Positions 1 to 5,567 of a DNA stretch of 9,225 nt are shown piece by piece. Each line of letters opens with the position of its first letter. The first letter of the stretch is position 1. The DNA is taken from the NCBI GenBank assembly GCA_014729145.1, contig WJKL01000087.1, positions 1 through 9,225 of the forward strand. The letters are read 5' to 3'. A program made the translations under genes and the position numbers. The notes below the pieces were generated by a model. It was not told the origin of the DNA. It ran no database searches and saw nothing but the letters and a program-made list of their open reading frames with translations. This DNA is from Candidatus Woesearchaeota archaeon (GTDB taxonomy: Archaea; Nanobdellota; Nanobdellia; Woesearchaeales; WJKL01).

Positions 1-1
1 A

Positions 2-520
2 GTTGGAGGACATTGTATTGGTGTAGATCCTTATTACCTAACTTATAAAGCCAAACGCCTGGGATATGAACCAAAAGTAATACTTGTAGGAAGGGAGATA
101 AATGAATTTATGTCCAAACATCTTAATAATATGGTATTAAGAGCCTTGATGAAGCAAAAAAAACAAATTACTGGTTCAAAAGTACTTATAATGGGCCTCA
201 CATTCAAAGAAAATACTCCTGACACTAGAAATAGCAAGATCAAAGATGTGATAAGATATCTAAAAAAATATTCAATCAATGTCAAAGCATACGATCCTTT
301 AATTTCAGAACAAGATATTAAGAAATTTGGAATAGAACAATTTAAAGAAGAAGACGAATTTGATGCAGTGGTCGTATTCAGCCCCCATGACATATTCAAA
401 GAAACCACTTTAGATAGATTAAAAGAAATGATGCCTGAAAAACCAATCTTGATAGATGTAAAAGGATTCTATAACAAAGAACAGGCTGAAAAAAAAGGAT
501 TTTATTATAAAACCTTTTAA
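2..520 (+). CDS. Nucleotide-sugar dehydrogenase (UDP-N-acetylhexosamine 6-dehydrogenase type), C-terminal part
   Basis: Only the last 172 codons are present; the start and the N-terminal Rossmann domain lie left of the window, and the family is about 420-440 residues long. The fragment opens with the catalytic-cysteine motif GGHCIGVDPYYLT (Cys at visible residue 5), where the covalent thioester forms during the two-step NAD-dependent oxidation of a sugar C6 hydroxyl to a uronic acid. Next comes the REINEFM segment of the central helix. The C-terminal nucleotide-binding domain then begins at KVLIMGLTFKEN, followed by PDTRNSKI, whose Arg is in the UDP-binding loop, and AYDPLIS. GHCIGVDPYYLT and LTFKENTPDTRN resemble the TviB/WbpO branch (UDP-GlcNAc or UDP-GalNAc 6-dehydrogenases) more than UDP-glucose dehydrogenase, but the exact substrate cannot be fixed from this part. 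The product would feed surface polysaccharide synthesis, which suits the phosphoglycosyl transferase next door. The TAA stop directly abuts the stop codon of the convergent gene. Confidence 0.93.
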   Translation, partial: VGGHCIGVDPYYLTYKAKRLGYEPKVILVGREINEFMSKHLNNMVLRALMKQKKQITGSKVLIMGLTFKENTPDTRNSKIKDVIRYLKKYSINVKAYDPLISEQDIKKFGIEQFKEEDEFDAVVVFSPHDIFKETTLDRLKEMMPEKPILIDVKGFYNKEQAEKKGFYYKTF

Positions 521-1117
521 TCATATCCTAGTTCCTATCTCAGAAGCTCTTGTGAACATTCTTTTGATCAACACGATGATAGTATAAAAAATAATCTTCA
601 TATCCAAAAAAAATGACCTATTTTTCTCATAAAAAGAATCAAAATCCTTTCCAACACCAAAATGTTCCTGTATAAAACTGTCCTTTTCTTTATTAGGGAG
701 ATAATTATAAAGAGCCTGAATTCCAGTCATTCCTGGTTTTATGTTTAATTTTTTTTTATCCTCTTTATCATATGGCCTTGGCCCTACTAAACTCATATCT
801 CCTTTTAAAACATTGATTAATTGCAGTATTTCATCCAAAAAAGCTTTTCTTATAAATATGCCTGTAGATGTCTTTAGTTTATCACTGGAAACCCCTTCTT
901 TCTGCATATCTCTCGCACCTACAAACATTGATCTAAACTTATATACATTAAACACCCGATGATCTTTTCCCAGTCTTTCATGTTTGTAGATAATTGGCCC
1001 TTTTGACGTCAATTTTATCCATAAAAATATGATCAAAAACAATGGACTCAGAACTATCAATCCAATCAATGAAACAATTATATCCATTATTCTTTTAATA
1101 ATCAAATAAATACCCAT
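521..1117 (-). CDS. Sugar-1-phosphate transferase (monotopic phosphoglycosyl transferase, bacterial sugar transferase family)
   Basis: This 198-residue protein matches the small PglC/WcaJ-core family. These enzymes move a sugar-1-phosphate from a UDP-sugar onto a polyprenyl phosphate at the membrane face, the first committed step of a lipid-linked glycan. A hydrophobic re-entrant helix spans residues 9-33 and is preceded by the conserved KR..D. Further family signatures are YKHERLG (44-50), KFRSM (60-64), the catalytic Asp-Glu pair D95-E96 in FLDEILQLINVLKGDMSLVGPRP, and KPGMTG (128-133). The C-terminal FYEKNRS..LD block is also typical. The length equals a minimal monotopic enzyme, without the extra N-terminal membrane domain of WbaP-like relatives. 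The family is mainly bacterial. In an archaeon the acceptor would presumably be dolichyl phosphate, which is inference. The ATG at 1117 is supported by a TATA-like box about 26 nt upstream. The gene converges on the dehydrogenase with no spacer. The sugar specificity is unknown. Confidence 0.93.
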   Translation of the reverse strand: MGIYLIIKRIMDIIVSLIGLIVLSPLFLIIFLWIKLTSKGPIIYKHERLGKDHRVFNVYKFRSMFVGARDMQKEGVSSDKLKTSTGIFIRKAFLDEILQLINVLKGDMSLVGPRPYDKEDKKKLNIKPGMTGIQALYNYLPNKEKDSFIQEHFGVGKDFDSFYEKNRSFFLDMKIIFYTIIVLIKRMFTRASEIGTRI

Positions 1118-1137
1118 AAAAACAAAATTTAATTTAG

Positions 1138-1149
1138 AATATTAAAAAC
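1138..1149 (-). promoter_or_regulatory. TATA-like box for the sugar-1-phosphate transferase
   Basis: On the minus strand this reads GTTTTTAATATT, centred about 26 nt before the ATG at 1117. The spacing fits an archaeal TATA box with transcription starting at or next to the start codon. No Shine-Dalgarno sequence is seen before the ATG. In such AT-rich DNA the match alone is weak; the consistent spacing across the window is the main support. Confidence 0.45.
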
Positions 1150-1162
1150 TTTCTATTATCTA

Positions 1163-1174
1163 AACATTTAAATA
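1163..1174 (+). promoter_or_regulatory. TATA-like box for the VanZ-like gene
   Basis: AACATTTAAATA lies about 27 nt before the ATG at 1197, with no Shine-Dalgarno sequence in between, so a leaderless transcript is likely. The core AACATTTAAA recurs in the same position upstream of alaS (5532), and a close variant lies upstream of nreA (2111). Confidence 0.5.
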
Positions 1175-1196
1175 ACAATAAAGAAATAAAACATCT

Positions 1197-1592
1197 ATGG
1201 ATGTAATCAAAAAGATCAACAAATATCCTTTTCTGTATTGGATACCTTCCTTGATCACAATCATAGTAATATCTTATTTTAGTTTAATGCCTCAGGAGAT
1301 TATTATCAGTAAACAGCCAGGTTTTAATTTTAACTTTATGCATCTTTTCGCATATCTTTTTCTTAGTTTTTTCATGGGAATATCATTATTCCATTCAAAA
1401 TTAAAAAATCATTATAACCTAGCAATATTATACTGCTTTCTATTCGGAACATTAATAGAGATACTGCAATATTTCATTCCAGGAAGATTATTTGGTATTG
1501 ATGACTTAATTAGAAACACAATCGGAATTGTATTAGGTCAGGGAGCAAGAAATATTCTAAGAAAAAATAAATTTTTAAAAAAAATAATCTAG
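1197..1592 (+). CDS. VanZ-like family integral membrane protein
   Basis: The protein has 131 residues and about four hydrophobic helices, near residues 13-30, 48-65, 74-94 and 103-117. It carries the VanZ-family polar signature: His49 in helix 2, Glu88 and Gln91 in EILQYFIPGR, Arg97, Asp102 and Asn107 with a following Gly, the familiar E..Q...PGR.....D...N..G pattern. These polar residues lie inside or at the edge of the membrane. The family is named after VanZ, which gives low-level teicoplanin resistance in enterococci, but its biochemical role is not established, so no reaction is assigned. A cell-envelope role is plausible because it sits beside two glycan genes. The ATG at 1197 is chosen because a TATA-like box lies 27 nt upstream. 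Its TAG stop overlaps the TAG stop of the convergent lipoprotein gene within a palindromic CTAG. Confidence 0.85.
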   Translation: MDVIKKINKYPFLYWIPSLITIIVISYFSLMPQEIIISKQPGFNFNFMHLFAYLFLSFFMGISLFHSKLKNHYNLAILYCFLFGTLIEILQYFIPGRLFGIDDLIRNTIGIVLGQGARNILRKNKFLKKII

Positions 1593-1873
1593 ATCTCTTC
1601 TTTGCAGGATTCTTTTAATCCGCCTAATAAATTATTGCATATTGAAGGATCATTCAATTCTTTAGCAAGTACTTTAAAACATTCTTCTCTTATTAACTGT
1701 TCTTGTATATAATAACATTTAGAAACATCTTTTTCCTCAACTGCTTCATCTAATTTAGCCTGATCTTTTTCTTCTTGAGTAGGCTGTTCTTCAACTTCTT
1801 CAATTATCTTTCCTGTTATCCCGCAGCCAGTCAAAAAAACAAGCACAATCAATAAAGACAATATCTTTTTCAT
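1589..1873 (-). CDS. Small lipoprotein with paired-cysteine repeats
   Basis: This 94-residue protein has a lipoprotein signal: Lys2-Lys3, a hydrophobic core at 4-14 and the lipobox LTGC with Cys17 as the probable lipidated residue. An acidic, Gln/Glu-rich linker follows at about 24-48. The C-terminal part holds two related units beginning D-x-S-x-C. The first (48-70) has C53 and C65, and the second (74-94) has C79 and C90, so the pairs are spaced C-x11-C and C-x10-C. Repeats of this form are common in exported proteins of DPANN archaea as far as I recall, and probably form disulfide-stapled helical hairpins outside the cell; both statements are recollection or inference. Biochemical function is unknown. 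The start is supported by a TATA-like box about 30 nt upstream. The gene is convergent with the VanZ-like gene and divergent from nreA. Confidence 0.82.
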   Translation of the reverse strand: MKKILSLLIVLVFLTGCGITGKIIEEVEEQPTQEEKDQAKLDEAVEEKDVSKCYYIQEQLIREECFKVLAKELNDPSICNNLLGGLKESCKEEI

Positions 1874-1896
1874 ATTATGGATAAATAAGAATACAG

Positions 1897-1908
1897 TATT
1901 AATAAATC
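1897..1908 (-). promoter_or_regulatory. TATA-like box for the lipoprotein gene
   Basis: On the minus strand this reads ATTTATTAATAC, centred about 30 nt before the ATG at 1873. It lies just inside the left copy of the 9-bp duplication, so the inserted element next to it did not disrupt the promoter core. Confidence 0.42.
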
Positions 1909-1911
1909 TTA

Positions 1912-1920
1912 TGTTTTTGA
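1912..1920. repeat. Left copy of 9-bp target-site duplication
   Basis: TGTTTTTGA here is identical to 2087-2095. The two copies directly abut the outer ends of the inverted-repeat element, with no intervening base on either side. Confidence 0.75.
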
Positions 1921-2086
1921 GGCATTGTCAACTTTGTTGTGCAAGTCAAGACCGTCTGTGCCATCAATATCATTCAATGCGTAGCATCGATGGCATGGCC
2001 AGACGAAGATTTTGTGAGCATTTTTTTTAGCGAGCAAAATTGGAGTAAGGCTTGATCTTGCACAACTCAAAAGAGTTGACTTAGCC
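1921..2086. mobile_element. 166-bp non-autonomous inverted-repeat element (MITE-like)
   Basis: The ends are imperfect inverted repeats. The left end is GGCATTGTCAACT (1921-1933). The right end, on the minus strand, is GGCTAAGTCAACT (2074-2086), 10 of 13 identical. The similarity continues inward after small gaps: GTTGTGCAAG at 1936-1945 pairs exactly with 2057-2066, and TCAAG at 1946-1950 pairs with 2051-2055. A perfect 9-bp duplication flanks it. It encodes no recognisable transposase and is more GC-rich than its surroundings. Inside are a hairpin made of CGTCTG/CAGACG (1953-1958, 2000-2005) plus TGCCATC/GATGGCA (1959-1965, 1989-1995), and a weaker ATTTTG/CAAAAT stem (2009-2014, 2035-2040). 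A 9-bp duplication with GG-starting ends is compatible with mobilisation by an IS1-like or similar DDE transposase encoded elsewhere; the family is inference. It sits between two divergent promoters without damaging either. Confidence 0.75.
2063..2078. repeat. Short perfect hairpin inside the right arm
   Basis: CAACTC and GAGTTG are separated by AAAA, giving a 6-bp stem. This local hairpin would compete with the long arm-to-arm helix of the element, because it uses bases from both the inner and outer right repeat. Confidence 0.6.
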
Positions 2087-2095
2087 TGTTTTTGA
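2087..2095. repeat. Right copy of 9-bp target-site duplication
   Basis: TGTTTTTGA directly follows the terminal GCC of the element and matches 1912-1920 exactly. It ends 15 bases before the nreA TATA-like box. Confidence 0.75.
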
Positions 2096-2110
2096 TAAAA
2101 AATTTCAAAA

Positions 2111-2122
2111 AACATTAAAATA
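2111..2122 (+). promoter_or_regulatory. TATA-like box for nreA
   Basis: AACATTAAAATA is centred about 26 nt before the ATG at 2143. It is a one-base-shorter variant of the AACATTTAAA seen upstream of the VanZ-like gene and alaS. No Shine-Dalgarno sequence is seen, which suggests a leaderless mRNA. Confidence 0.5.
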
Positions 2123-2142
2123 ACACCTTATTAATCATTCCT

Positions 2143-3369
2143 ATGAATATCCAATGCTTAAAATGCAAAGGAAGAGGTTTTTGCGGAAGAAAATTCTGCC
2201 CAATACTTGCAAAATCAGAGGCAGTGTTTAAACTAAAGAAAACTGTCTCTAAACAGGGTTTTATGGGCTCTTCTCCGTCTCCATTCATAGGACATTACGG
2301 CTATCCTTATCTTAATGTAGGGATACTCTCAACCCCAGAAATTAAAAAAAACGCCTGGGAATATGATGCACCCAAACACTGGGCATCCCAAAATTACCAG
2401 ATAAGACAGATTATAGACTTCAGAAGCAGTCTTATCAATTCAAGATTTAAGGCGCATGCACAGGATAAAAACAAGTTCTTAGATATAAGCAGAGAGATAG
2501 GGATGTCAAAAAAACCTGTTGAGCTTGAAGTTAATCTCAAACAAAAACCACAGTTCAGGCTAAAGACAGACTCTGTAAACCAGCCCATGGGCCCAAATGC
2601 AAATCTAGAAAAAGCAAAAATAACCTCAAATCCCAAAATCCCAAAAAAAGTAGACAAAGTCTATTCTGATTCAGACTTAAAAGCAAATGATGCATTAATC
2701 TACCTTTATGAAAACAAATTCGATGAAAATGACCTTAACAAACTACTGTCAATTGGAACTCTGGGATTAAAGAAAAGCAGAAAGCTTGTTCCCACAAGAT
2801 GGTCAATAACAGCAACAGATGATATGCTTGCAAAATATTTATTAGAAGAAATAAGATGGTTTCCTGAAATAGACTATCAGGCTTATTTTGGAAGCTACTT
2901 AGGAAATTATTATCTAATCCTCTGTTTTCCAGGCCCCTGGACATATGAGCTCTTTGAAACATATCTTCCAAAATCCTCATGGAACAGAAGCGATGAAATT
3001 TCTTACATGACAGATTATGAAAACTTTGAAGGAAGAAAATCCTATGCTCAAAACTGTGGAGGAGGATATTATGCAGCAAAGCTTCCAATCACAGAAAAAC
3101 TAAGAAAAATAAACAGACAGGGAACAGTACTTGCATTGAGGTTCATCACAGGAGATTATGCTGTTCCCCTTGGAGTATGGGTTGTAAGAGAAGCTACAAG
3201 AAAATCTCTAAACCAAAAACCAATTGAATTTTCAGACAGGGAACTGATGCTAAAATACGCAAAAGCCCTGATAAAAAAGAAATTTAATTATGATTTAAAC
3301 AAACTTCTAAAAAAAAGCATTATCCTGAACAACATAAAAAACCAGACAAAACTTTCTTCATTTTTCTAA
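2143..3369 (+). CDS. nreA: Nre-family DNA repair protein with C-terminal PCNA-binding motif
   Basis: This 408-residue protein belongs to the archaeal Nre family (DUF650/DUF651). Haloferax volcanii NreA is implicated in repair of mitomycin-C damage together with the sliding clamp PCNA. The N-terminus has a four-cysteine zinc-binding cluster at C5, C8, C14 and C19 (CLKCKGRGFCGRKFC). It is followed by the family block GSSPSPFIGHYGYPYLNVG (42-60) and, in the C-terminal half, by WSITATDD. The last eight residues, QTKLSSFF (401-408), are a canonical PIP box (Q..L..FF), ending exactly at the stop as in other Nre proteins. Residues about 120-170 look like a variable Lys-rich linker. The length is normal, so the gene is probably intact. 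A TATA-like box 26 nt upstream supports the ATG. The codons for the final Ser-Phe-Phe overlap, antisense, the stop of the convergent ABC exporter. The assignment to NreA rather than NreB is less certain. Confidence 0.93.
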   Translation: MNIQCLKCKGRGFCGRKFCPILAKSEAVFKLKKTVSKQGFMGSSPSPFIGHYGYPYLNVGILSTPEIKKNAWEYDAPKHWASQNYQIRQIIDFRSSLINSRFKAHAQDKNKFLDISREIGMSKKPVELEVNLKQKPQFRLKTDSVNQPMGPNANLEKAKITSNPKIPKKVDKVYSDSDLKANDALIYLYENKFDENDLNKLLSIGTLGLKKSRKLVPTRWSITATDDMLAKYLLEEIRWFPEIDYQAYFGSYLGNYYLILCFPGPWTYELFETYLPKSSWNRSDEISYMTDYENFEGRKSYAQNCGGGYYAAKLPITEKLRKINRQGTVLALRFITGDYAVPLGVWVVREATRKSLNQKPIEFSDRELMLKYAKALIKKKFNYDLNKLLKKSIILNNIKNQTKLSSFF

Positions 3370-5172
3370 TGCAGATTGTATATTCCAATAGTGATAGAAT
3401 CTTCCTTTCTTCCTAAGCAAGCCATTAAAACTGCCTTGCTCAGTGACTTTTCCATCCTCTAGAACAACGACTTTATCAGCATTCCTTATTGTAGACAATC
3501 TGTGAGCAATAGCAATAACTGTCTTTCCTTTGAAAACATTTTCCAAAGATTTTTGAATCTTCTTTTCAGTAGAAGTATCTAAGGCAGATGTAGCCTCATC
3601 TAATATCAATATATCTGGGTTCTTAAGCAAAGTTCTCGCTATGGATATTCTCTGTTTTTGGCCTCCAGAAAGATTCATTCCTTTCTCTCCAAGCAAGGTA
3701 TTGAATTTCATTGGGAGCTTCTTTATAAAATTATATATTCCTGCATCTTTAGCCGCTTTAACCATTTCTTTTTTACTGACATTTCTTTCAAGACCATAAC
3801 AGATATTTTCTTTTATAGATCTTCCTAAGATGGACACATCCTGGCTTACCACCCCAATTTTTCTTCTTAAAGATCTGACATCATATTTTTTGAGGTCTAC
3901 ATTATCAACCAATATCTTCCCTCTCTTATAATCAAACATCCTAGGTATTAGTTCAACAAGGGTCGTTTTTCCTGAACCGCTGGGCCCTACAAATGCTATA
4001 AGTTTTCCTTTCTCAATTAGGATATTTATATTCTTCAAAATATTTTTTTTATTATATCCAAAATAAAGATTTTTGAATTCAATGCCTTTTTTCAATCCTT
4101 TAAATTTCTTGTCTCCTGATTTTATCTTCATCCAGGGCTTTTCTTCAAAAACTGAAAGGAACTTGTCTAATGATGCTTTATCCTGAGCAAAAGAAGGTAT
4201 CATCCTGATTAAGCTTTCTAACTTATATTGAAATCTTCTAAGTATAACAAAAAAAGGAATAAATCCTGCTAAACCTCCTTTGGTGCTGTCTAGAAAATAA
4301 AAATAGCTAAATCCTGCAAGCAGCATAATTCCTAAAGTAAGGGTAGGCTCATTAAGGGAGCTCAATAGACCAGCTCTGTCTCCCAGTCCGATATGCAGAT
4401 CAACTGCTTCTTTTTTTAAATTCCTGTATTCTTTATTTTCTTTATCTTCATTTGCATAAAGTTTTATAAGATGTATAGAAGACAAGATTTCATAAGTCTT
4501 TGAGCTTGTCTGGCTTCCGATTTTTATAAGCAACTTAGAAACTTTTTCAACTATTTTCTTAATCCATTTAGAGATAAAAAATAAAGGAATAAAGATTATG
4601 GCTATAAATAAGGTTATCTTTGGAGATATATACAGCATTATGATAAGATAAGATAAGCAAAGAAAAAAAATGCTGGACATTGTCCTTATTCTATTCAAGA
4701 TATTTACAAAAATATTGCTTAAACCGATGTTATAACTAAGATCTCCTACTTTGTTCTTTTCAAAAAACAAAAAATTTCTGCTTAGATATGTTTCCATAGC
4801 TTTGGTTTCCAAGGTATAAGTTATCTTTCTAAATATTCTTCTGTCGATAAAGCTTGATGCATAGATAAATACATTCTTGAGTATCACTGCACCAAGAATC
4901 ATAAAAGCGACAGCAATTATCACATTCTTTGCTTCTGTTATTGAAAAAAAATCCAATATCTTTTGAACAATCCCTAATTGAGATTCTTTATTGTTCAAAA
5001 CTTGTTCTAATAAAGGAACCACCAGTCCAAGACTTATCGCATCTAACGCAGAAGCTGCAAAACTCAAAAAAAATGCAAAACCTAAAAGAGGGATATTAAC
5101 AGAATCTCTGCATTTTCTATAGACTGCAAGAAATAATTCTAACCAGCTCTTATCTACCTCTTTTTTTTTCAT
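3358..5172 (-). CDS. ABC exporter, fused permease and ATPase (MsbA-like)
   Basis: With the ATG at 5172 the product has 604 residues. The N-terminal half is an exporter-type transmembrane domain with hydrophobic stretches near 29-53, 83-105, 165-200 and 274-312. The ATPase domain follows: Walker A GPSGSGKTT (396-404), Q-loop Gln444 in VVSQDV, signature LSGGQKQR (501-508), Walker B ILILDEATSALD with catalytic Glu526, and H-loop His557 in AIAHRLST. All catalytic residues are intact. Such half-size exporters work as homodimers and move lipids, lipid-linked sugars or peptides outward. With glycan genes nearby a lipid-linked sugar is a reasonable guess, but the sequence does not determine the substrate. 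A TTG at 5211 would add 13 residues and overlap the upstream small gene by 26 nt. The ATG, 13 nt after that gene's stop, is preferred. It is probably co-transcribed with the small membrane protein. Its stop lies inside nreA. Confidence 0.93.
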   Translation of the reverse strand: MKKKEVDKSWLELFLAVYRKCRDSVNIPLLGFAFFLSFAASALDAISLGLVVPLLEQVLNNKESQLGIVQKILDFFSITEAKNVIIAVAFMILGAVILKNVFIYASSFIDRRIFRKITYTLETKAMETYLSRNFLFFEKNKVGDLSYNIGLSNIFVNILNRIRTMSSIFFLCLSYLIIMLYISPKITLFIAIIFIPLFFISKWIKKIVEKVSKLLIKIGSQTSSKTYEILSSIHLIKLYANEDKENKEYRNLKKEAVDLHIGLGDRAGLLSSLNEPTLTLGIMLLAGFSYFYFLDSTKGGLAGFIPFFVILRRFQYKLESLIRMIPSFAQDKASLDKFLSVFEEKPWMKIKSGDKKFKGLKKGIEFKNLYFGYNKKNILKNINILIEKGKLIAFVGPSGSGKTTLVELIPRMFDYKRGKILVDNVDLKKYDVRSLRRKIGVVSQDVSILGRSIKENICYGLERNVSKKEMVKAAKDAGIYNFIKKLPMKFNTLLGEKGMNLSGGQKQRISIARTLLKNPDILILDEATSALDTSTEKKIQKSLENVFKGKTVIAIAHRLSTIRNADKVVVLEDGKVTEQGSFNGLLRKKGRFYHYWNIQSALEK

Positions 5173-5185
5173 TGAAAACAATTGA

Positions 5186-5458
5186 TTAAATTTCTTTGGA
5201 TATCTTTCCAAGATAAATTATATTCACTAATGCAAGGATTATTGAAACAAAAAGTATTAAAAAAAATATAATGCCCATATTTATTATATCTAATTGTTCA
5301 AGATTAAGGATACTAAAACCAGTTATCCCTTCCCTGGATAACAAAAATAACCCTACAGAGCCCGCAATAATTATAAAAAAAGACAGACTTATAGATATAC
5401 CTTTATCAAAATTTAATATTCCTTTATAAATTTCCTTGTCAATCTTTTTTTCTTCCAC
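5186..5458 (-). CDS. Small two-helix membrane protein upstream of the ABC exporter
   Basis: I do not recognise this 90-residue protein. The N-terminus (1-20) is charged and probably cytoplasmic. Two hydrophobic helices lie near 21-40 and 60-84, joined by a short loop with REGITGFSI, and the chain ends in a short basic-acidic tail. By the positive-inside rule both ends would be cytoplasmic. It starts with GTG; that start is favoured because a TATA-like box lies 28 nt upstream, fitting a leaderless transcript, and no in-frame ATG is seen nearby. It is the only gene in the window followed by another on the same strand, and its TAA stop is 13 nt before the ATG of the exporter, so the two form an operon. 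It may be an accessory subunit or stabiliser of that exporter, which is inference from position only. A spurious call is possible but unlikely given the promoter and the hydrophobic pattern. Confidence 0.68.
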   Translation of the reverse strand: MEEKKIDKEIYKGILNFDKGISISLSFFIIIAGSVGLFLLSREGITGFSILNLEQLDIINMGIIFFLILFVSIILALVNIIYLGKISKEI

Positions 5459-5480
5459 TATAATGCAATCTAAAATGTTT

Positions 5481-5492
5481 TTATTTTATAAA
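5481..5492 (-). promoter_or_regulatory. TATA-like box for the membrane protein-exporter operon
   Basis: On the minus strand this reads TTTATAAAATAA, close to the archaeal TATA consensus, centred about 28 nt before the GTG at 5458. It is the best consensus match in the window and supports the GTG as a leaderless start. Confidence 0.55.
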
Positions 5493-5506
5493 CTTAACTG
5501 TTATTA

Positions 5507-5524
5507 AATAATAATAATAATAAT
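5507..5524. repeat. Six tandem AAT units in a divergent promoter spacer
   Basis: AAT is repeated six times between the two opposed TATA-like boxes of the exporter operon and alaS. It may simply be low-complexity AT-rich spacer; no binding protein can be inferred. Confidence 0.6.
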
Positions 5525-5531
5525 TAAACCA

Positions 5532-5543
5532 AACATTTAAAAA
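5532..5543 (+). promoter_or_regulatory. TATA-like box for alaS
   Basis: AACATTTAAAAA is centred about 29-30 nt before the ATG at 5568. Its first ten bases match the box upstream of the VanZ-like gene. The predicted leader is at most a few nucleotides. Confidence 0.5.
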
Positions 5544-5567
5544 AACATTATTCCTAACCTCTTCATT

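Noticed and set aside
43..962. Antisense reading frames at 43-408 (-) and 741-962 (+) over the dehydrogenase and the transferase
   Set aside because: Both mirror conserved catalytic regions of the real genes and show no domain of their own.
1921..2086. A known structural RNA such as RNase P RNA, SRP RNA or tRNA
   Set aside because: None of the conserved cores is present: no GAGGAAAGTC-type RNase P box, no SRP helix-8 GGAAG/AGCA motif and no TTCGA tRNA loop. The flanking 9-bp duplication favours a mobile element.
1909..2115. A 68-codon minus-strand reading frame spanning the inverted-repeat element
   Set aside because: It runs from one target duplication through the whole element to the other, matches no transposase motif I know, and would cover the nreA promoter. 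It is best explained by chance openness of the element.
2394..3088. Two minus-strand reading frames (2394-2657 and 2735-3088) inside nreA
   Set aside because: They are antisense shadows of a clearly conserved gene, with no family resemblance and no promoter-like spacing.
5173..5211. TTG start giving the ABC exporter 13 extra residues
   Set aside because: TTG is the weaker start codon, the extension would overlap the upstream gene by 26 nt, and the ATG at 5172 with a 13-nt spacer gives a normal-length exporter.
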